Shown: in pieces, positions 33,891-43,360 of the stretch
How positions within the stretch are numbered: the stretch's first letter is position 1
How the letters are laid out: each line of letters opens with the position of its first letter
Program-made: the position numbers and the translations under genes
The notes under the pieces: model-generated
Told to the model about the DNA's origin: nothing
Database searches by the model: none
What the model saw: the letters and a program-made list of their open reading frames with translations, nothing else
NCBI GenBank assembly: GCA_052067355.1
Contig: JBQHQH010000019.1
Coordinates: 1 to 54,625, forward strand
Direction of reading: 5' to 3'
Source of the DNA: CABMKH01 sp040797625
GTDB lineage: Bacteria; Bacillota; Clostridia; Tissierellales; Tissierellaceae
Length of the DNA stretch: 54,625 bases

Positions 33891-33925
33891 AATCACCTCA
33901 GGATTATTGTAACCATGAGGTGATT
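33891..33925 (-). promoter_or_regulatory. Dyad covering the Shine-Dalgarno of the 32992-33888 lipoprotein gene
   Basis: AATCACCTCA (33891-33900) and TGAGGTGATT (33916-33925) are exact complements around 15 nt. On the minus strand the downstream arm is the ribosome site (TGAGGTGATT then TTATG). If the transcript includes both arms, the site is masked; but a TATAAT at 33923-33928 on the minus strand could start transcription inside the dyad, making it an operator instead. Confidence 0.55.
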
Positions 33926-33945
33926 ATAATATTATCATTCGTTAT

Positions 33946-33986
33946 AAAAAAGCTTATATGAAAACATATTTTAAGGTAGCTTTTTT
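33946..33986 (-). terminator. Terminator of the typA-cls operon
   Basis: AAAAAAGCT and AGCTTTTTT arms around a 23-nt AT-rich loop, ending in T6 on the minus strand; 60 nt after the cls stop codon. Confidence 0.6.
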
Positions 33987-34046
33987 GAAACTCATAACAA
34001 AGTGTTCATATTAATTTATATTCTAAAGTGTAAACTTTTCCATTCC

Positions 34047-35504
34047 TTATAATATTGGAGATAAAAGTCTAGAAACTGACTCTTTGATCTTTACTATATT
34101 AGATCTATTTCTATAATCTTTTAAGGTAATTTCCTTACATATGTCTAAATCATTTATAAATCTTTCTGTAAGCTTTAGATTTGTAGACTCATCATATATA
34201 AATGTATTGACTTCAAAATTTAGTTTAAAGCTTCTTATATCTAGATTTGCAGTACCCACTGAAGATACAAAATCATCTGCAATGACAACCTTTGAATGCA
34301 AAAAGCCTCTCTCGTAAGTATAAAACTTAACTCCTGCTTCTAATAGTTCACCTATATAACTCATACTGGCCCAATAGACAAAGGGATGATCCGGCTTGTT
34401 AGGTATCATAACCCGTACATCTACTCCAGATAGTCCTGCTATTCTCAACGCTTCAAATATACTATCATCTGGTATAAAATATGGGGTCTCTATATATACT
34501 TTTTCCTTAGCTTTGGATATCATCTTCATGTATCCATCTTTTATACTAGGCCATTTTGAGTCTGGTCCACTGGATACTACCTGAATTCCTACATGGCCAC
34601 AGTCAGATTCTTTATAGAGATAGCTTTGAGCTCCCCTTATCTCCTGTTTAGATGCAAATCTCCAGTCTAAAAAGAACCTCCATTGTAAAGAACTAACTGC
34701 GGAACCTTGAATCCTAATATGAGTATCTCTCCAATTCCCAAACTTTTTAGATCTACCTAGATACTCATCTCCAACATTAAACCCACCTATATAAGCCTCT
34801 CTGCCGTCTATTATACATATCTTTCTATGGTTTCTATAGTTGATTCTAATGCTCAATAATGGAACAAAAGGTGGAAAGAATACAGCCACATCTACTCCTG
34901 CATCCTTTAAGTCTTCCATGGCTTTCTTAGATAGATTTCTGCCACCCATCCCATCTACTAAAAACTTTACCTCTACACCTTCTCTAGATTTCTGAGTCAG
35001 AGCATTGATAATTTCAGTTCCTATATCATCACTTTTAAAGATATAATATTGGATATGGATGTATTTTTTAGCCTTTGATATACTCTCCAATAGGGAGTTA
35101 AACTTCTCTTCTCCTGTGAATAAAAGTTCTACTTTATTATTTTGAGTAAAATATGCCTCGCTATTCATCAAGTGCATCTCTATTAAATCCTCATATTTAG
35201 TAAAATTAGGATCTTTGTAGTAAAACTTATTTTCTTTTATTTCCATTCTCTGGATTGCTGCCAGATTCTTAAGACAATTATCTTCTTCTTCTTTGGCCTT
35301 AAACATTCTCTTCTTAGATAGATCTTGTCCTATAAATAGATACAGAATAAACCCTATACCTGGTAAAAATGTTAAGGCCATTATCCACAACCAAGTAGAT
35401 GTAGGATTTCTTCTTTCAAAGAATATCAATAATATGGCCAATAACATATTTATCCATATAAGATTACCAAATATCCATAAATAGTTCTCCATGAATACTC
35501 TCAT
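34047..35504 (-). CDS. cls: Cardiolipin synthase (phospholipase D superfamily)
   Basis: A 485-residue enzyme with two N-terminal membrane helices (WIFGNLIWINMLLAILL and TWLWIMALTFLPGIGF) and two HKD motifs: HRKICIIDG (near 224, followed by GGFNVGDEYLG) and HSKVVIADD (near 401, followed by VGTANLD). It joins two phosphatidylglycerol molecules into cardiolipin plus glycerol at the membrane. Length matches the ClsA-like family. AAGGTGATTAT precedes the ATG. It follows typA by 28 nt, so they share a transcript. Confidence 0.96.
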   Translation of the reverse strand: MRVFMENYLWIFGNLIWINMLLAILLIFFERRNPTSTWLWIMALTFLPGIGFILYLFIGQDLSKKRMFKAKEEEDNCLKNLAAIQRMEIKENKFYYKDPNFTKYEDLIEMHLMNSEAYFTQNNKVELLFTGEEKFNSLLESISKAKKYIHIQYYIFKSDDIGTEIINALTQKSREGVEVKFLVDGMGGRNLSKKAMEDLKDAGVDVAVFFPPFVPLLSIRINYRNHRKICIIDGREAYIGGFNVGDEYLGRSKKFGNWRDTHIRIQGSAVSSLQWRFFLDWRFASKQEIRGAQSYLYKESDCGHVGIQVVSSGPDSKWPSIKDGYMKMISKAKEKVYIETPYFIPDDSIFEALRIAGLSGVDVRVMIPNKPDHPFVYWASMSYIGELLEAGVKFYTYERGFLHSKVVIADDFVSSVGTANLDIRSFKLNFEVNTFIYDESTNLKLTERFINDLDICKEITLKDYRNRSNIVKIKESVSRLLSPIL

Positions 35505-35532
35505 ATAATCACCTTAAAATGATATTATAGTC

Positions 35533-37353
35533 CTACTTTTTAGACTTATACCTCTTATTAGAATCAAGTATTTTCTTTCTCATCCTAAAACTAGTTGGTG
35601 TAATCTCTATAAGTTCATCTTCTTCTATAAATTCAAGAGCTTCTTCCAAAGACATGATCCTAGGAGGTGATAATCTCAATGCCTCATCTGAACCTGATGC
35701 CCTTACATTAGATTGTTGCTTTTTCCTACATACATTTACTTCTATATCAAGTCCCTTAGGGCTTGAGCCTACTACCATACCAGCATATACTGGTACTCCA
35801 GCTCCAATAAACAAGACTCCTCTTTCTTGAGCAGAGTGCAGACCATATGCACTAGCATCACCAGTTTCAAAAGCAATGATAGAGCCTTCACTTCTCTTTG
35901 GAATATCCCCTTTGTATGAGTCATATCCGTTTAATACTGTATTTAGTATACCATTCCCCTTTGTATCTGTCATAAACTCCTGTCTATAGCCAATAAGCCC
36001 TCTAGCAGGTACTAAAAACTCCAATCTAGCATATCCTCCTGTAGCTTCTGTCATACTGACTAGTTCACCTTTTCTCTGGCCTAGCTTTTCTATTACAGAG
36101 CCTACATATTCATTGGATACATCTATGGTTACTTTTTCTATAGGCTCTAGTTTCTTCCCATCTTCGTATTTATATAATACTTCTGGCTTTGATACTTGGA
36201 ATTCATATCCTTCTCTTCTCATTGTCTCTATAAGTACAGATAGATGTAATTCTCCCCTACCTGATACTTTAAAAGAATCTGTAACATCAGTATCTTCTAC
36301 TCTTAAACTTACGTCTGTTTGCAATTCTTTATATAATCTATTCCTTATCTGTCTAGATGTTACAAATTTTCCCTCTCTTCCAGCAAATGGACTATCATTT
36401 ACAGAGAAAGTCATGGAAAGAGTAGGTTCTGATATCTCTACAAATGGAAGAGGTTCAGGATTATCTATAGGGCAAATAGTATCCCCTATATGTATATCTG
36501 ATACCCCAGATATAGCTATTATACTCCCCACTTCTGCTTTTTGTACTTCTACCCTATCTAGGCCTTCAAATTCATAAATCTTCCCTATTTTTATCTTTTC
36601 TTTCTTATCTGGCTCAGATTTATTTACTATGACTGCTTCTTCTCCCTGTATTATCCTTCCTCGTTCTATTTTACCTATTCCTATTCTACCTATATATTCA
36701 TTATAATCTATTGTAGAGATCAACACTTGTAAAGGTGCATCTATATCTCCACTTGGAGCTGGTATATATTCTAATATAGTTTCAAATAGATCCTTCATAT
36801 TTTCATTTTGAACATTGTAGTCTAAACTTGCTGTTCCCTGCTTTGCAGATGTAAATACAAATGGACAATCTAGATGTTCTTCACTGGCACCTAATTCTAT
36901 GAGTAGATCTAGTACCTCATCTATTACTTCCTCTGGCCTAGCTTCAGGACGATCAATCTTATTGATACATACGATAACTGGCAATTTCAATTCCAATGCC
37001 TTCTTCAATACAAATTTAGTCTGTGGCATAGGTCCTTCAAAAGCATCTACCAATAACACAACTCCACTTACCATTTTCAATACACGTTCTACTTCTCCTC
37101 CAAAGTCAGCATGACCCGGTGTGTCTATTATATTTATCTTTGTATCCTTATAGTGTATAGCTGTATTTTTAGAGAGTATGGTGATTCCTCTTTCTCTCTC
37201 TATATCTCCAGAGTCCATTACCCTATCAGCAACTACCTGATTTTCTCTAAAAACTCCAGATTGTTTTAACATACTATCTACTAATGTAGTCTTGCCATGG
37301 TCTACATGGGCAATTATTGCAATATTTCTTATATCATTTCTCGATATATTCAT
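35533..37353 (-). CDS. typA: Ribosome-associated GTPase TypA/BipA
   Basis: A 606-residue translational GTPase. The G domain has AHVDHGKTT (G1), DTPGHADFGGEV (G3) and INKIDRPEA (G4). Domain II, EF-G-like domains III and V and the BipA-specific C-terminal domain follow, giving the usual family length. It binds the 70S ribosome and helps 50S assembly and stress growth, above all in the cold. AAAGGATCTGTATA precedes the ATG. A TTGATT-16-TAAAAT pair lies upstream near 37410. The cls gene follows closely. Confidence 0.98.
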   Translation of the reverse strand: MNISRNDIRNIAIIAHVDHGKTTLVDSMLKQSGVFRENQVVADRVMDSGDIERERGITILSKNTAIHYKDTKINIIDTPGHADFGGEVERVLKMVSGVVLLVDAFEGPMPQTKFVLKKALELKLPVIVCINKIDRPEARPEEVIDEVLDLLIELGASEEHLDCPFVFTSAKQGTASLDYNVQNENMKDLFETILEYIPAPSGDIDAPLQVLISTIDYNEYIGRIGIGKIERGRIIQGEEAVIVNKSEPDKKEKIKIGKIYEFEGLDRVEVQKAEVGSIIAISGVSDIHIGDTICPIDNPEPLPFVEISEPTLSMTFSVNDSPFAGREGKFVTSRQIRNRLYKELQTDVSLRVEDTDVTDSFKVSGRGELHLSVLIETMRREGYEFQVSKPEVLYKYEDGKKLEPIEKVTIDVSNEYVGSVIEKLGQRKGELVSMTEATGGYARLEFLVPARGLIGYRQEFMTDTKGNGILNTVLNGYDSYKGDIPKRSEGSIIAFETGDASAYGLHSAQERGVLFIGAGVPVYAGMVVGSSPKGLDIEVNVCRKKQQSNVRASGSDEALRLSPPRIMSLEEALEFIEEDELIEITPTSFRMRKKILDSNKRYKSKK

Positions 37354-37454
37354 TATACAGATCCTTTCATTTAAAAATTGTGTATTATATTTAGCAAAAC
37401 TAATTTTATCATAATATAGAGTAAAATCAAATTATATTATTCTTAGCTAAACGT

Positions 37455-37489
37455 AAAAGATAGGGTTTTGATACTTAACCCTATCTTTT
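37455..37489 (-). terminator. Terminator of the YcdB/SLH protein gene
   Basis: Perfect 13-bp arms AAAAGATAGGGTT and AACCCTATCTTTT around a 9-nt loop; the minus-strand arm ends in TTTT. Confidence 0.85.
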
Positions 37490-37505
37490 ATATTTTACCA
37501 CTTTT

Positions 37506-39608
37506 CTAATTAAATACATAATTATATATTATATTTACTGCATCTTCTCTTTTTAATTCATATTTGGGATTTATATTTGGAATCTCTTTGCCATCTCCCT
37601 TGATTATACCTAATCCATAGGCCAATATCATATGTCCTTTTAAATCCTTGGAAATATCTTTAGTATCAGCAAATATTTCCTTATATATTCCATCTATTTC
37701 TGCAATCTTGTCATACCTCATTGCTCGTATGATATACTTTACTCCATCTTCTTTTGTAACATAACTATCTGGGGCTTTTTCCCCTTCTCTTATTATATTT
37801 TGATTCGTCAAGTCCTTATATATAGTATCCACTTCATCCTTATCATAAATGCTATAGGAATTTATGGATTTCCATATAAGATACATAAAATCCTTTTGTA
37901 ATATCTTATCCTTTGGTCTAAATTCTTCAGCATCAAAGGCTATTCCATATTGAGCCAAGGTCTTAATCTTATCCTTAGCATATGAATTATCTATATCCTT
38001 ATAGTTGATAACCTTAGATTCTTTAAATGGTCTTCCTCTAAAATCCAAGATTTCCCCATTGGAAGCACTGATATTTAATGGTTTTTCTGGCTTTATATTG
38101 TAGACTAACTTTACCTGCCTTTGATCTTTGGCATTTTGATCATATACAGAAACATACATAAGCTCATATCCGATGTCATTGAATAGTATATCATATGCCT
38201 TGTCAAAAGAGATGATTTCTCCAACTGGTGGCAGCTCTTTTTTATCCCAGTCTTTAGAATAGGAATATATCCTATTATTTACAGTATCTACACCTATATA
38301 TATACCGTCATCTTCTACGTAGATATCTCCCTCTTTTCTAATAAATCTAAAAGTATAAGTCTTTCTTTCATCTTTTCCGCTCTCTTCAGGAAGATATTCT
38401 ACTCTATCCTTTTCATCTGGATTAAGCTTTTCTAGACAAGAGTTAGCTAACTCCAATGCCTGATCCATATTGATATTAGGTTTTTTATCTTCTTGATCTA
38501 TTCTATGATAAAAACTTATAATCTCTCCTGTCTTAGCATCTAAGCTTATATCTGCTGTAATCATATTATCTTTGCTTAATTCTTTTTCAAAATACAATGA
38601 CCATTGGAGTTCAGAAGAATTTCTCCAATTGGAATATATATTTTTAGATTTTAATTTGTAATCTGCTCCTATATCTAAAGCTGTTCTAGCTATTTTCTCT
38701 ATCTCACCAATGTTTTTAATTCCTGATACCTTATCTATCTCTGCTCTCTCTTCTGGAGTAATAGCCTTTTGAGATTCTCCAGCTGCATCTGCATTTCTAA
38801 TGTTATATACTCCATATCCATAGTAGTTTAGATCTATTTTATTTCCAGTTATAGCATCTATAGCTGCATTTCCATCAGCAGTGGAATATGTCAAAAAATA
38901 ATTTGTCTCTTCTTTACTATTTGGTAATTTAAATGTAATGACATTGGATTTTTTATATACTAGGTCTAATCCTATATTATCTTTAAATGCCTTCTTTCCC
39001 TTTTCATATGAAATGGCCTTAGTAGCATCTGGAAATTTTAAATCTCTATCCCAGTCTGCATAATAATTAGTCACTTCTCCTGTGTATTTATCTACGCTAA
39101 TCCTCAATGTATTTGAATAGTATGGAATATTATTTACCTGACGGAAAAAGCTAAAGTTATATTCTTGTTCTTGGTAATTGGATATATCTGAATCTTCTCT
39201 TAATACAATTTGACTTACAAGACTTGAATCTACCTTTTTAATAAATTCTAGAGCTATGTCTTTTCCCTTTTCTATTGAAATATTAGGAAGTTTTGTCTCT
39301 TGTTCTCCAGAATTTCTATAGAATTTGTTATAAGATGAGATATTATTATCAGCATCTACAGAAACATTGATATTAGGTAGTTTTTCCTTTGAATCCGACC
39401 AGTTAAGATAAAATATAATTTTATTATCATAAGAGCTTACTCTAGAATTAAATCCATCATAGTCATCTGAAATATTAAATAGCTCTTTTACCTTTAGTAT
39501 TGTACTCTCCAATTGTCTGTCCATATCTTCCTGTGCATAAACCCCTACTGGTGCTATACTGGACAAGATCAATGTAAACGTCATAAGTAGTAATAAGCAC
39601 TTTTTCAT
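37506..39608 (-). CDS. YcdB/YcdC-like (PepSY-fold) repeat protein with C-terminal SLH domains
   Basis: A 700-residue secreted protein with a signal peptide (about 1-26, cut near VYAQ). Residues about 30-525 hold several YcdB/YcdC-type repeats with PepSY-like alpha-beta units; each has an ISVDKYTGEVTNYYADW- or DAKTGEIISFYHRI-type hairpin. Residues about 530-700 hold S-layer-homology-like units (YAKDKIKTLAQYGIAF, FRPKDKILQKDFMYLIWK, LILAYGLG-type ILAYGLGIIKGD), which tie the protein to cell-wall polymers. The YcdB family is often found in Bacillus and clostridial spore or surface proteins; function unclear. Strong AGGAGG before ATG. It follows the HATPase gene by 14 nt. Confidence 0.88.
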   Translation of the reverse strand: MKKCLLLLMTFTLILSSIAPVGVYAQEDMDRQLESTILKVKELFNISDDYDGFNSRVSSYDNKIIFYLNWSDSKEKLPNINVSVDADNNISSYNKFYRNSGEQETKLPNISIEKGKDIALEFIKKVDSSLVSQIVLREDSDISNYQEQEYNFSFFRQVNNIPYYSNTLRISVDKYTGEVTNYYADWDRDLKFPDATKAISYEKGKKAFKDNIGLDLVYKKSNVITFKLPNSKEETNYFLTYSTADGNAAIDAITGNKIDLNYYGYGVYNIRNADAAGESQKAITPEERAEIDKVSGIKNIGEIEKIARTALDIGADYKLKSKNIYSNWRNSSELQWSLYFEKELSKDNMITADISLDAKTGEIISFYHRIDQEDKKPNINMDQALELANSCLEKLNPDEKDRVEYLPEESGKDERKTYTFRFIRKEGDIYVEDDGIYIGVDTVNNRIYSYSKDWDKKELPPVGEIISFDKAYDILFNDIGYELMYVSVYDQNAKDQRQVKLVYNIKPEKPLNISASNGEILDFRGRPFKESKVINYKDIDNSYAKDKIKTLAQYGIAFDAEEFRPKDKILQKDFMYLIWKSINSYSIYDKDEVDTIYKDLTNQNIIREGEKAPDSYVTKEDGVKYIIRAMRYDKIAEIDGIYKEIFADTKDISKDLKGHMILAYGLGIIKGDGKEIPNINPKYELKREDAVNIIYNYVFN

Positions 39609-39622
39609 ATTTCTACCTCCTT

Positions 39623-40024
39623 TTAGATATTTTTTATAGCTATTATACGATTGTCTTTAACTATCAGTTCATCTGAAAGTCCATGGACTAATACTAGTCC
39701 TCTTCCGCTACATTTTAAATCAAAAGGATCATAGGTTGAAAAATCATAATCTATCCCTCCTCCTTCATCTTTTACTTCAATTCTAATTTTACCGTCTTTT
39801 ACTTCTAAGGATAGATTTACACATTTGGTCTCCATGCATTTGTTTCCATGAAAAACTCCATTTATCATCAATTCATTGAGTATTAATCTTATATCAAACA
39901 TGGTATCTCCATTATCTATTATCCTATTTAGTTTTTTTAATACTTCTTCAATAAAGTTTTTAATCAATCCTAAATCGCTACCAATAGAAGCACAGTAGGT
40001 AAACTCCACTATTATCACGTCCAT
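39623..40024 (-). CDS. RsbW/SpoIIAB-type ATP-binding protein (HATPase_c_2)
   Basis: A 133-residue protein with the GHKL ATPase fold: N-box ILNELMINGVFHGN, G1 DEGGGIDYD, and G2 SGRGLVLVHGLSD. It resembles anti-sigma factors and serine kinases of the RsbW group, but also free-standing ATP-binding regulators. No anti-anti-sigma (STAS) gene or sigma factor lies next to it, so its target is unknown. The start is not backed by a clear ribosome site; ATG is taken from homology of length. A TTTACA-16-TAAAAT promoter on the minus strand lies at 40046-40073. It is co-transcribed with the YcdB/SLH gene. Confidence 0.85.
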   Translation of the reverse strand: MDVIIVEFTYCASIGSDLGLIKNFIEEVLKKLNRIIDNGDTMFDIRLILNELMINGVFHGNKCMETKCVNLSLEVKDGKIRIEVKDEGGGIDYDFSTYDPFDLKCSGRGLVLVHGLSDELIVKDNRIIAIKNI

Positions 40025-40087
40025 TACAATATTTTTCTCTATATTATTTTACCCATTACTTTAGAGATGTAAACCCCTATTTTTAAA

Positions 40088-40116
40088 TTGTAATTTATGA
40101 TTAATTTTGTTATAAT
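40088..40116 (+). promoter_or_regulatory. Promoter of rubredoxin
   Basis: TTGTAA (40088-40093), a 17-nt spacer and TATAAT (40111-40116). The start of the rubredoxin gene lies 46 nt downstream. Confidence 0.8.
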
Positions 40117-40161
40117 CTGGGTATGATTGTTTATGATTATAGAATGAAAGGAGAATGTCAT

Positions 40162-40320
40162 ATGGATAAATGGGTATGCGAGCCTTGTGGTTGGGTTTAT
40201 GATCCAGCAGAAGGAGATCCAGATGGAGGAATTGAACCAGGTGTAGCTTTTGAAGATCTACCAGAAGATTGGGTTTGTCCAGTTTGCGGAGCTACTAAGG
40301 ATATGTTCTCAAAAGAATAA
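40162..40320 (+). CDS. Rubredoxin
   Basis: A 52-residue electron carrier with the two iron-binding CxxC knuckles: CEPCGW (Cys6, Cys9) and CPVCGA (Cys39, Cys42). One iron is held by four cysteines. Rubredoxins pass single electrons in the cytosol, in anaerobes often to oxygen- or peroxide-reducing enzymes. The start at 40162 has AAAGGAG upstream and gives the classic MDKWVCEPCGW; a longer in-frame ATG at 40123 would put 13 extra residues before it. The gene has its own promoter and terminator on the plus strand. Confidence 0.97.
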   Translation: MDKWVCEPCGWVYDPAEGDPDGGIEPGVAFEDLPEDWVCPVCGATKDMFSKE

Positions 40321-40329
40321 TGATACATC

Positions 40330-40358
40330 AAAGACCAGCTTAGATACGCTGGTCTTTT
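40330..40358. terminator. Terminator between rubredoxin and engB
   Basis: AAAGACCAGC and GCTGGTCTTT arms (10 bp) around TTAGATAC, followed by TCATT on the plus strand. It ends the rubredoxin gene and lies downstream of the convergent engB. Confidence 0.85.
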
Positions 40359-40360
40359 CA

Positions 40361-40960
40361 TTATTCCATAGGATCTAATTCCAATATTGGATGTAAAATC
40401 TGAAAGATTTGATCTTTATTTACCTTATTTTCAGATGAATATGGAATTACTAGGTTCCTATCCTTGATACCCAACTTCTTCATGATTATATTTATATGTC
40501 TTTGCCAATTTCCTCTTGATATCTTATCTGCTTTTGTAGCTATTACCAAACCTTTAAATCCAAAACTTCTTATCCAATCATACATCATCAAATCTTGATT
40601 AGTAGGTTCATGCCTTATGTCTACTATCAATATTACTTCTCTTAAGTTTTCCCTCTCAGATAGATAGCTCTCTATTATATGTCCCCACTTATCCTTTTCA
40701 GACTTTGACACTTGAGCATATCCATATCCAGGTAAATCCACCATTCTAAATTGTTCATTTATTAAATAGAAATTTATAGTCCTAGTCTTACCTGGTTTGC
40801 CGCTGGTTCTGGCTAGGTTCTTTCGATTTATCATAGAATTTATAAATGAAGATTTCCCTACATTAGATCTTCCAGCAAAGGCAATTTCTACTAAGTCATC
40901 CTGTGGATATTGTTCTGGCTTTACAGCTATAGCCTGTAAATCTGATTTAACTATCTTCAT
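40361..40960 (-). CDS. engB: Ribosome-biogenesis GTPase EngB/YsxC
   Basis: A 199-residue GTPase. G1 GRSNVGKSSFIN, G3 VDLPGYGYA and G4 ATKADKIS are visible. It acts in late 50S ribosome assembly and is essential in most bacteria. Its start overlaps the end of lon; I take the ATG at 40960, nine nt after AAGGGG, rather than the ATG at 40969, which lies too close to the ribosome site. It is the last gene of the tig-clpP-clpX-lon-engB block, a common order in Firmicutes. Confidence 0.96.
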   Translation of the reverse strand: MKIVKSDLQAIAVKPEQYPQDDLVEIAFAGRSNVGKSSFINSMINRKNLARTSGKPGKTRTINFYLINEQFRMVDLPGYGYAQVSKSEKDKWGHIIESYLSERENLREVILIVDIRHEPTNQDLMMYDWIRSFGFKGLVIATKADKISRGNWQRHINIIMKKLGIKDRNLVIPYSSENKVNKDQIFQILHPILELDPME

Positions 40961-43307
40961 CTTCTTCATTCCCCTTGACTAATGCATGGCTTAATACTTC
41001 ATCCATATTCTTTACGAAGATAAACTCCATCTTCTTCCTTACCTTATCTGGTATTTCCTCTAAATCTTTCTCATTCTCATAGGGTAAAAGCACCTTTTCA
41101 ATTCCCATTCTATTTGCAGCTAATACCTTCTCCTTTATACCTCCTACTGGTAATACTCTCCCTCTTAGAGTTATTTCTCCAGTCATGGCTACATTTTTAT
41201 ATATAGGCGTATTTGACAAAGCTGATATTACTGCTGTAGCTAATGTAATACCTGCTGACGGACCATCTTTGGGTATTGCTCCTTCTGGCACATGAATATG
41301 AATATCCATATCTTTATAAAAGTCCTCTTCAATATTTAATAGCTTTGAATTTGCCCTTATATAGCTTATACCTGCCATCGCAGATTCTTTCATTACATCG
41401 CCTAATTTTCCAGTTAACTGTACTTTTCCTGTCCCCTTCATTATATTCACTTCTATAGATAGGGTCTCTCCTCCTACTACAGTCCATGCCAACCCATTAG
41501 CTACACCGATTTGATTGTTTTCCTCTACTTTATCAAATCTATATTTAGGTGCTCCTAGATAATTTGAGATATTTCCTGCATTTATCCTAATAGTAGTCAA
41601 ACCTTCCTCTACTATTCTCTTAGCTGCTTTTCTACATATATTAGCTATATTTCTCTCTAGATTTCTCACTCCTGCTTCTCTAGTATAGTAATCTATAATG
41701 TTCTTTAATGCAGCTTCAGATACGATTATATTTTCTTCTTTCAATCCATGTTCCTCTATTTGTTTTGGCAATAGATATCTTATAGCTATCTGAAGTTTTT
41801 CTTCCTCAGTATATCCACTTATCCTTATGATTTCCATTCTATCTAATAGAGGTTCAGGAATGGAATTAGTTGTATTTGCAGTTGTAACAAATAGCACCTT
41901 TGATAAGTCAAATGGTACATCTAGAAAATGATCTGTAAATGTAGAATTTTGCTCTGGATCTAATACCTCCAACAGACCACTTGCTGGATCTCCTCTATAA
42001 TCACTGCCTATTTTATCTATTTCATCAAATAAAAACACTGGATTTTTACTCTCTACTTTTCTAATAGAGCTGATTATCCTACCCGGCATACTACCTACAT
42101 ACGTTCTCCTATGACCTCTTATCTCTGCTTCATCTCTAACTCCACCTAGTGACATGCGTACAAACTTTCTGCCTAAAGCCCTAGCTATAGATTTTGCTAT
42201 GGAGGTCTTTCCTACTCCAGGTGGTCCCACTAAACACAATATAGGTCCTTTCATGGAGTTTGTCAACTTTCTCACTGAAATAAATTCCAATACTCTCTCT
42301 TTTACATCTTCTAGTCCATAATGGTCTTCATCTAATATACTTCTTGCCTTCTTTATATTTATCTTAGATTTAGTCTCTTTGTCCCATGGCAACGCTATTA
42401 TCCAATCTAAGTATGTCCTTATAACTCCTGTTTCAGCAGAATGAGGTGACATCTGCATAAGCCTTTCTACCTCTTTTAACGCCTTTTCTTTTACCTGTTT
42501 TGGCATTTTTATATCATCGAGTTGTTTCTTATATCCTTCTACTTCACTGAGGCTTTCATCTTCTTCTCCAAGTTCTTTTTGAATAGCCTTCATTTGCTCT
42601 TTCAAGTAATACTCTTTTTGAACTTTATTTATCTGCTTTTTTACTCTTTGATTGATCTTATCTTCAATCTTCAACAATTCTATCTCTTTTTGCAATATTC
42701 CATGTAAAAGTTCTAATCTTTCATAAAAATCAAATGCCTCTAATATTTTCTGATCATCTTCAGACTTTAAGAATACATATGATGCGATAATATCAGCTAA
42801 TCTCCCTGGATCATCTATATCGGCAACTGCCATTAATACCTCTGGAGATACTCTACTGTTAAAACTAATATATTCTTCTAAATCAGAGATTACCAATCTC
42901 ATTGCAGCTTCCATATCCTTATCCTTAACTACTTCTTCTGGTTCATAATTTAGATTTTCTACATTAGCTTCAAAGTACTCATCATTATCTAATATTTCAA
43001 CAATCCTACCTCTACTAACACCTTCTACAAGCACTCTTATACTACCACCAGGTAATTTTAGCATTTGCTTTACCTTGGAAATAGTTCCTACATGATAAAA
43101 CTCATCTTCTGTAGGCTCATCTGTCCTTGGATCTATCTGTGTGCATAACAATATATATGAATCATCTAACATAGCCTTCTCTAAGGCATTCATAGACTTA
43201 TCTCGTCCCACATCAAAATGAATTACCATATTTGGAAATATGGATATTCCCCTTAAAGGTATCAATGGTAGGGTTAATTTCTCAATCTTATATTGATTAT
43301 TACTCAT
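40947..43307 (-). CDS. lon: ATP-dependent protease Lon
   Basis: A 786-residue protease with an N-terminal LAN domain, a coiled stretch (QRVKKQINKVQKEYYLKEQM), the AAA+ domain with GPPGVGKTS (near 362) and FLFDEIDK, and the C-terminal Ser-Lys dyad protease: KDGPSAGITLA with the catalytic Ser near 684 and GGIKEKVLAANRMG with the Lys near 727. It degrades misfolded and regulatory proteins in the cytosol. The start at 43307 is preferred because GGGAGGGAAGAA precedes ATG; a longer frame to 43346 lacks a site. It overlaps engB by about 14-23 nt. A terminator-like hairpin separates it from clpX. Confidence 0.98.
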   Translation of the reverse strand: MSNNQYKIEKLTLPLIPLRGISIFPNMVIHFDVGRDKSMNALEKAMLDDSYILLCTQIDPRTDEPTEDEFYHVGTISKVKQMLKLPGGSIRVLVEGVSRGRIVEILDNDEYFEANVENLNYEPEEVVKDKDMEAAMRLVISDLEEYISFNSRVSPEVLMAVADIDDPGRLADIIASYVFLKSEDDQKILEAFDFYERLELLHGILQKEIELLKIEDKINQRVKKQINKVQKEYYLKEQMKAIQKELGEEDESLSEVEGYKKQLDDIKMPKQVKEKALKEVERLMQMSPHSAETGVIRTYLDWIIALPWDKETKSKINIKKARSILDEDHYGLEDVKERVLEFISVRKLTNSMKGPILCLVGPPGVGKTSIAKSIARALGRKFVRMSLGGVRDEAEIRGHRRTYVGSMPGRIISSIRKVESKNPVFLFDEIDKIGSDYRGDPASGLLEVLDPEQNSTFTDHFLDVPFDLSKVLFVTTANTTNSIPEPLLDRMEIIRISGYTEEEKLQIAIRYLLPKQIEEHGLKEENIIVSEAALKNIIDYYTREAGVRNLERNIANICRKAAKRIVEEGLTTIRINAGNISNYLGAPKYRFDKVEENNQIGVANGLAWTVVGGETLSIEVNIMKGTGKVQLTGKLGDVMKESAMAGISYIRANSKLLNIEEDFYKDMDIHIHVPEGAIPKDGPSAGITLATAVISALSNTPIYKNVAMTGEITLRGRVLPVGGIKEKVLAANRMGIEKVLLPYENEKDLEEIPDKVRKKMEFIFVKNMDEVLSHALVKGNEEDEDS

Positions 43308-43336
43308 TTCTTCCCTCCCTAAATCTACTGAAAAGA

Positions 43337-43360
43337 AAAGGCTCACAGATGTGAGCCTTT
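43337..43360 (-). terminator. Hairpin with T-rich tail between clpX and lon
   Basis: AAAGGCTCAC and GTGAGCCTTT form a perfect 10-bp stem with a 4-nt loop, overlapping the clpX stop; TTTTCTTTTC follows. It looks like a terminator or attenuator: read-through would link clpX with lon, as no separate lon promoter is visible in the 51-nt gap. Confidence 0.75.
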
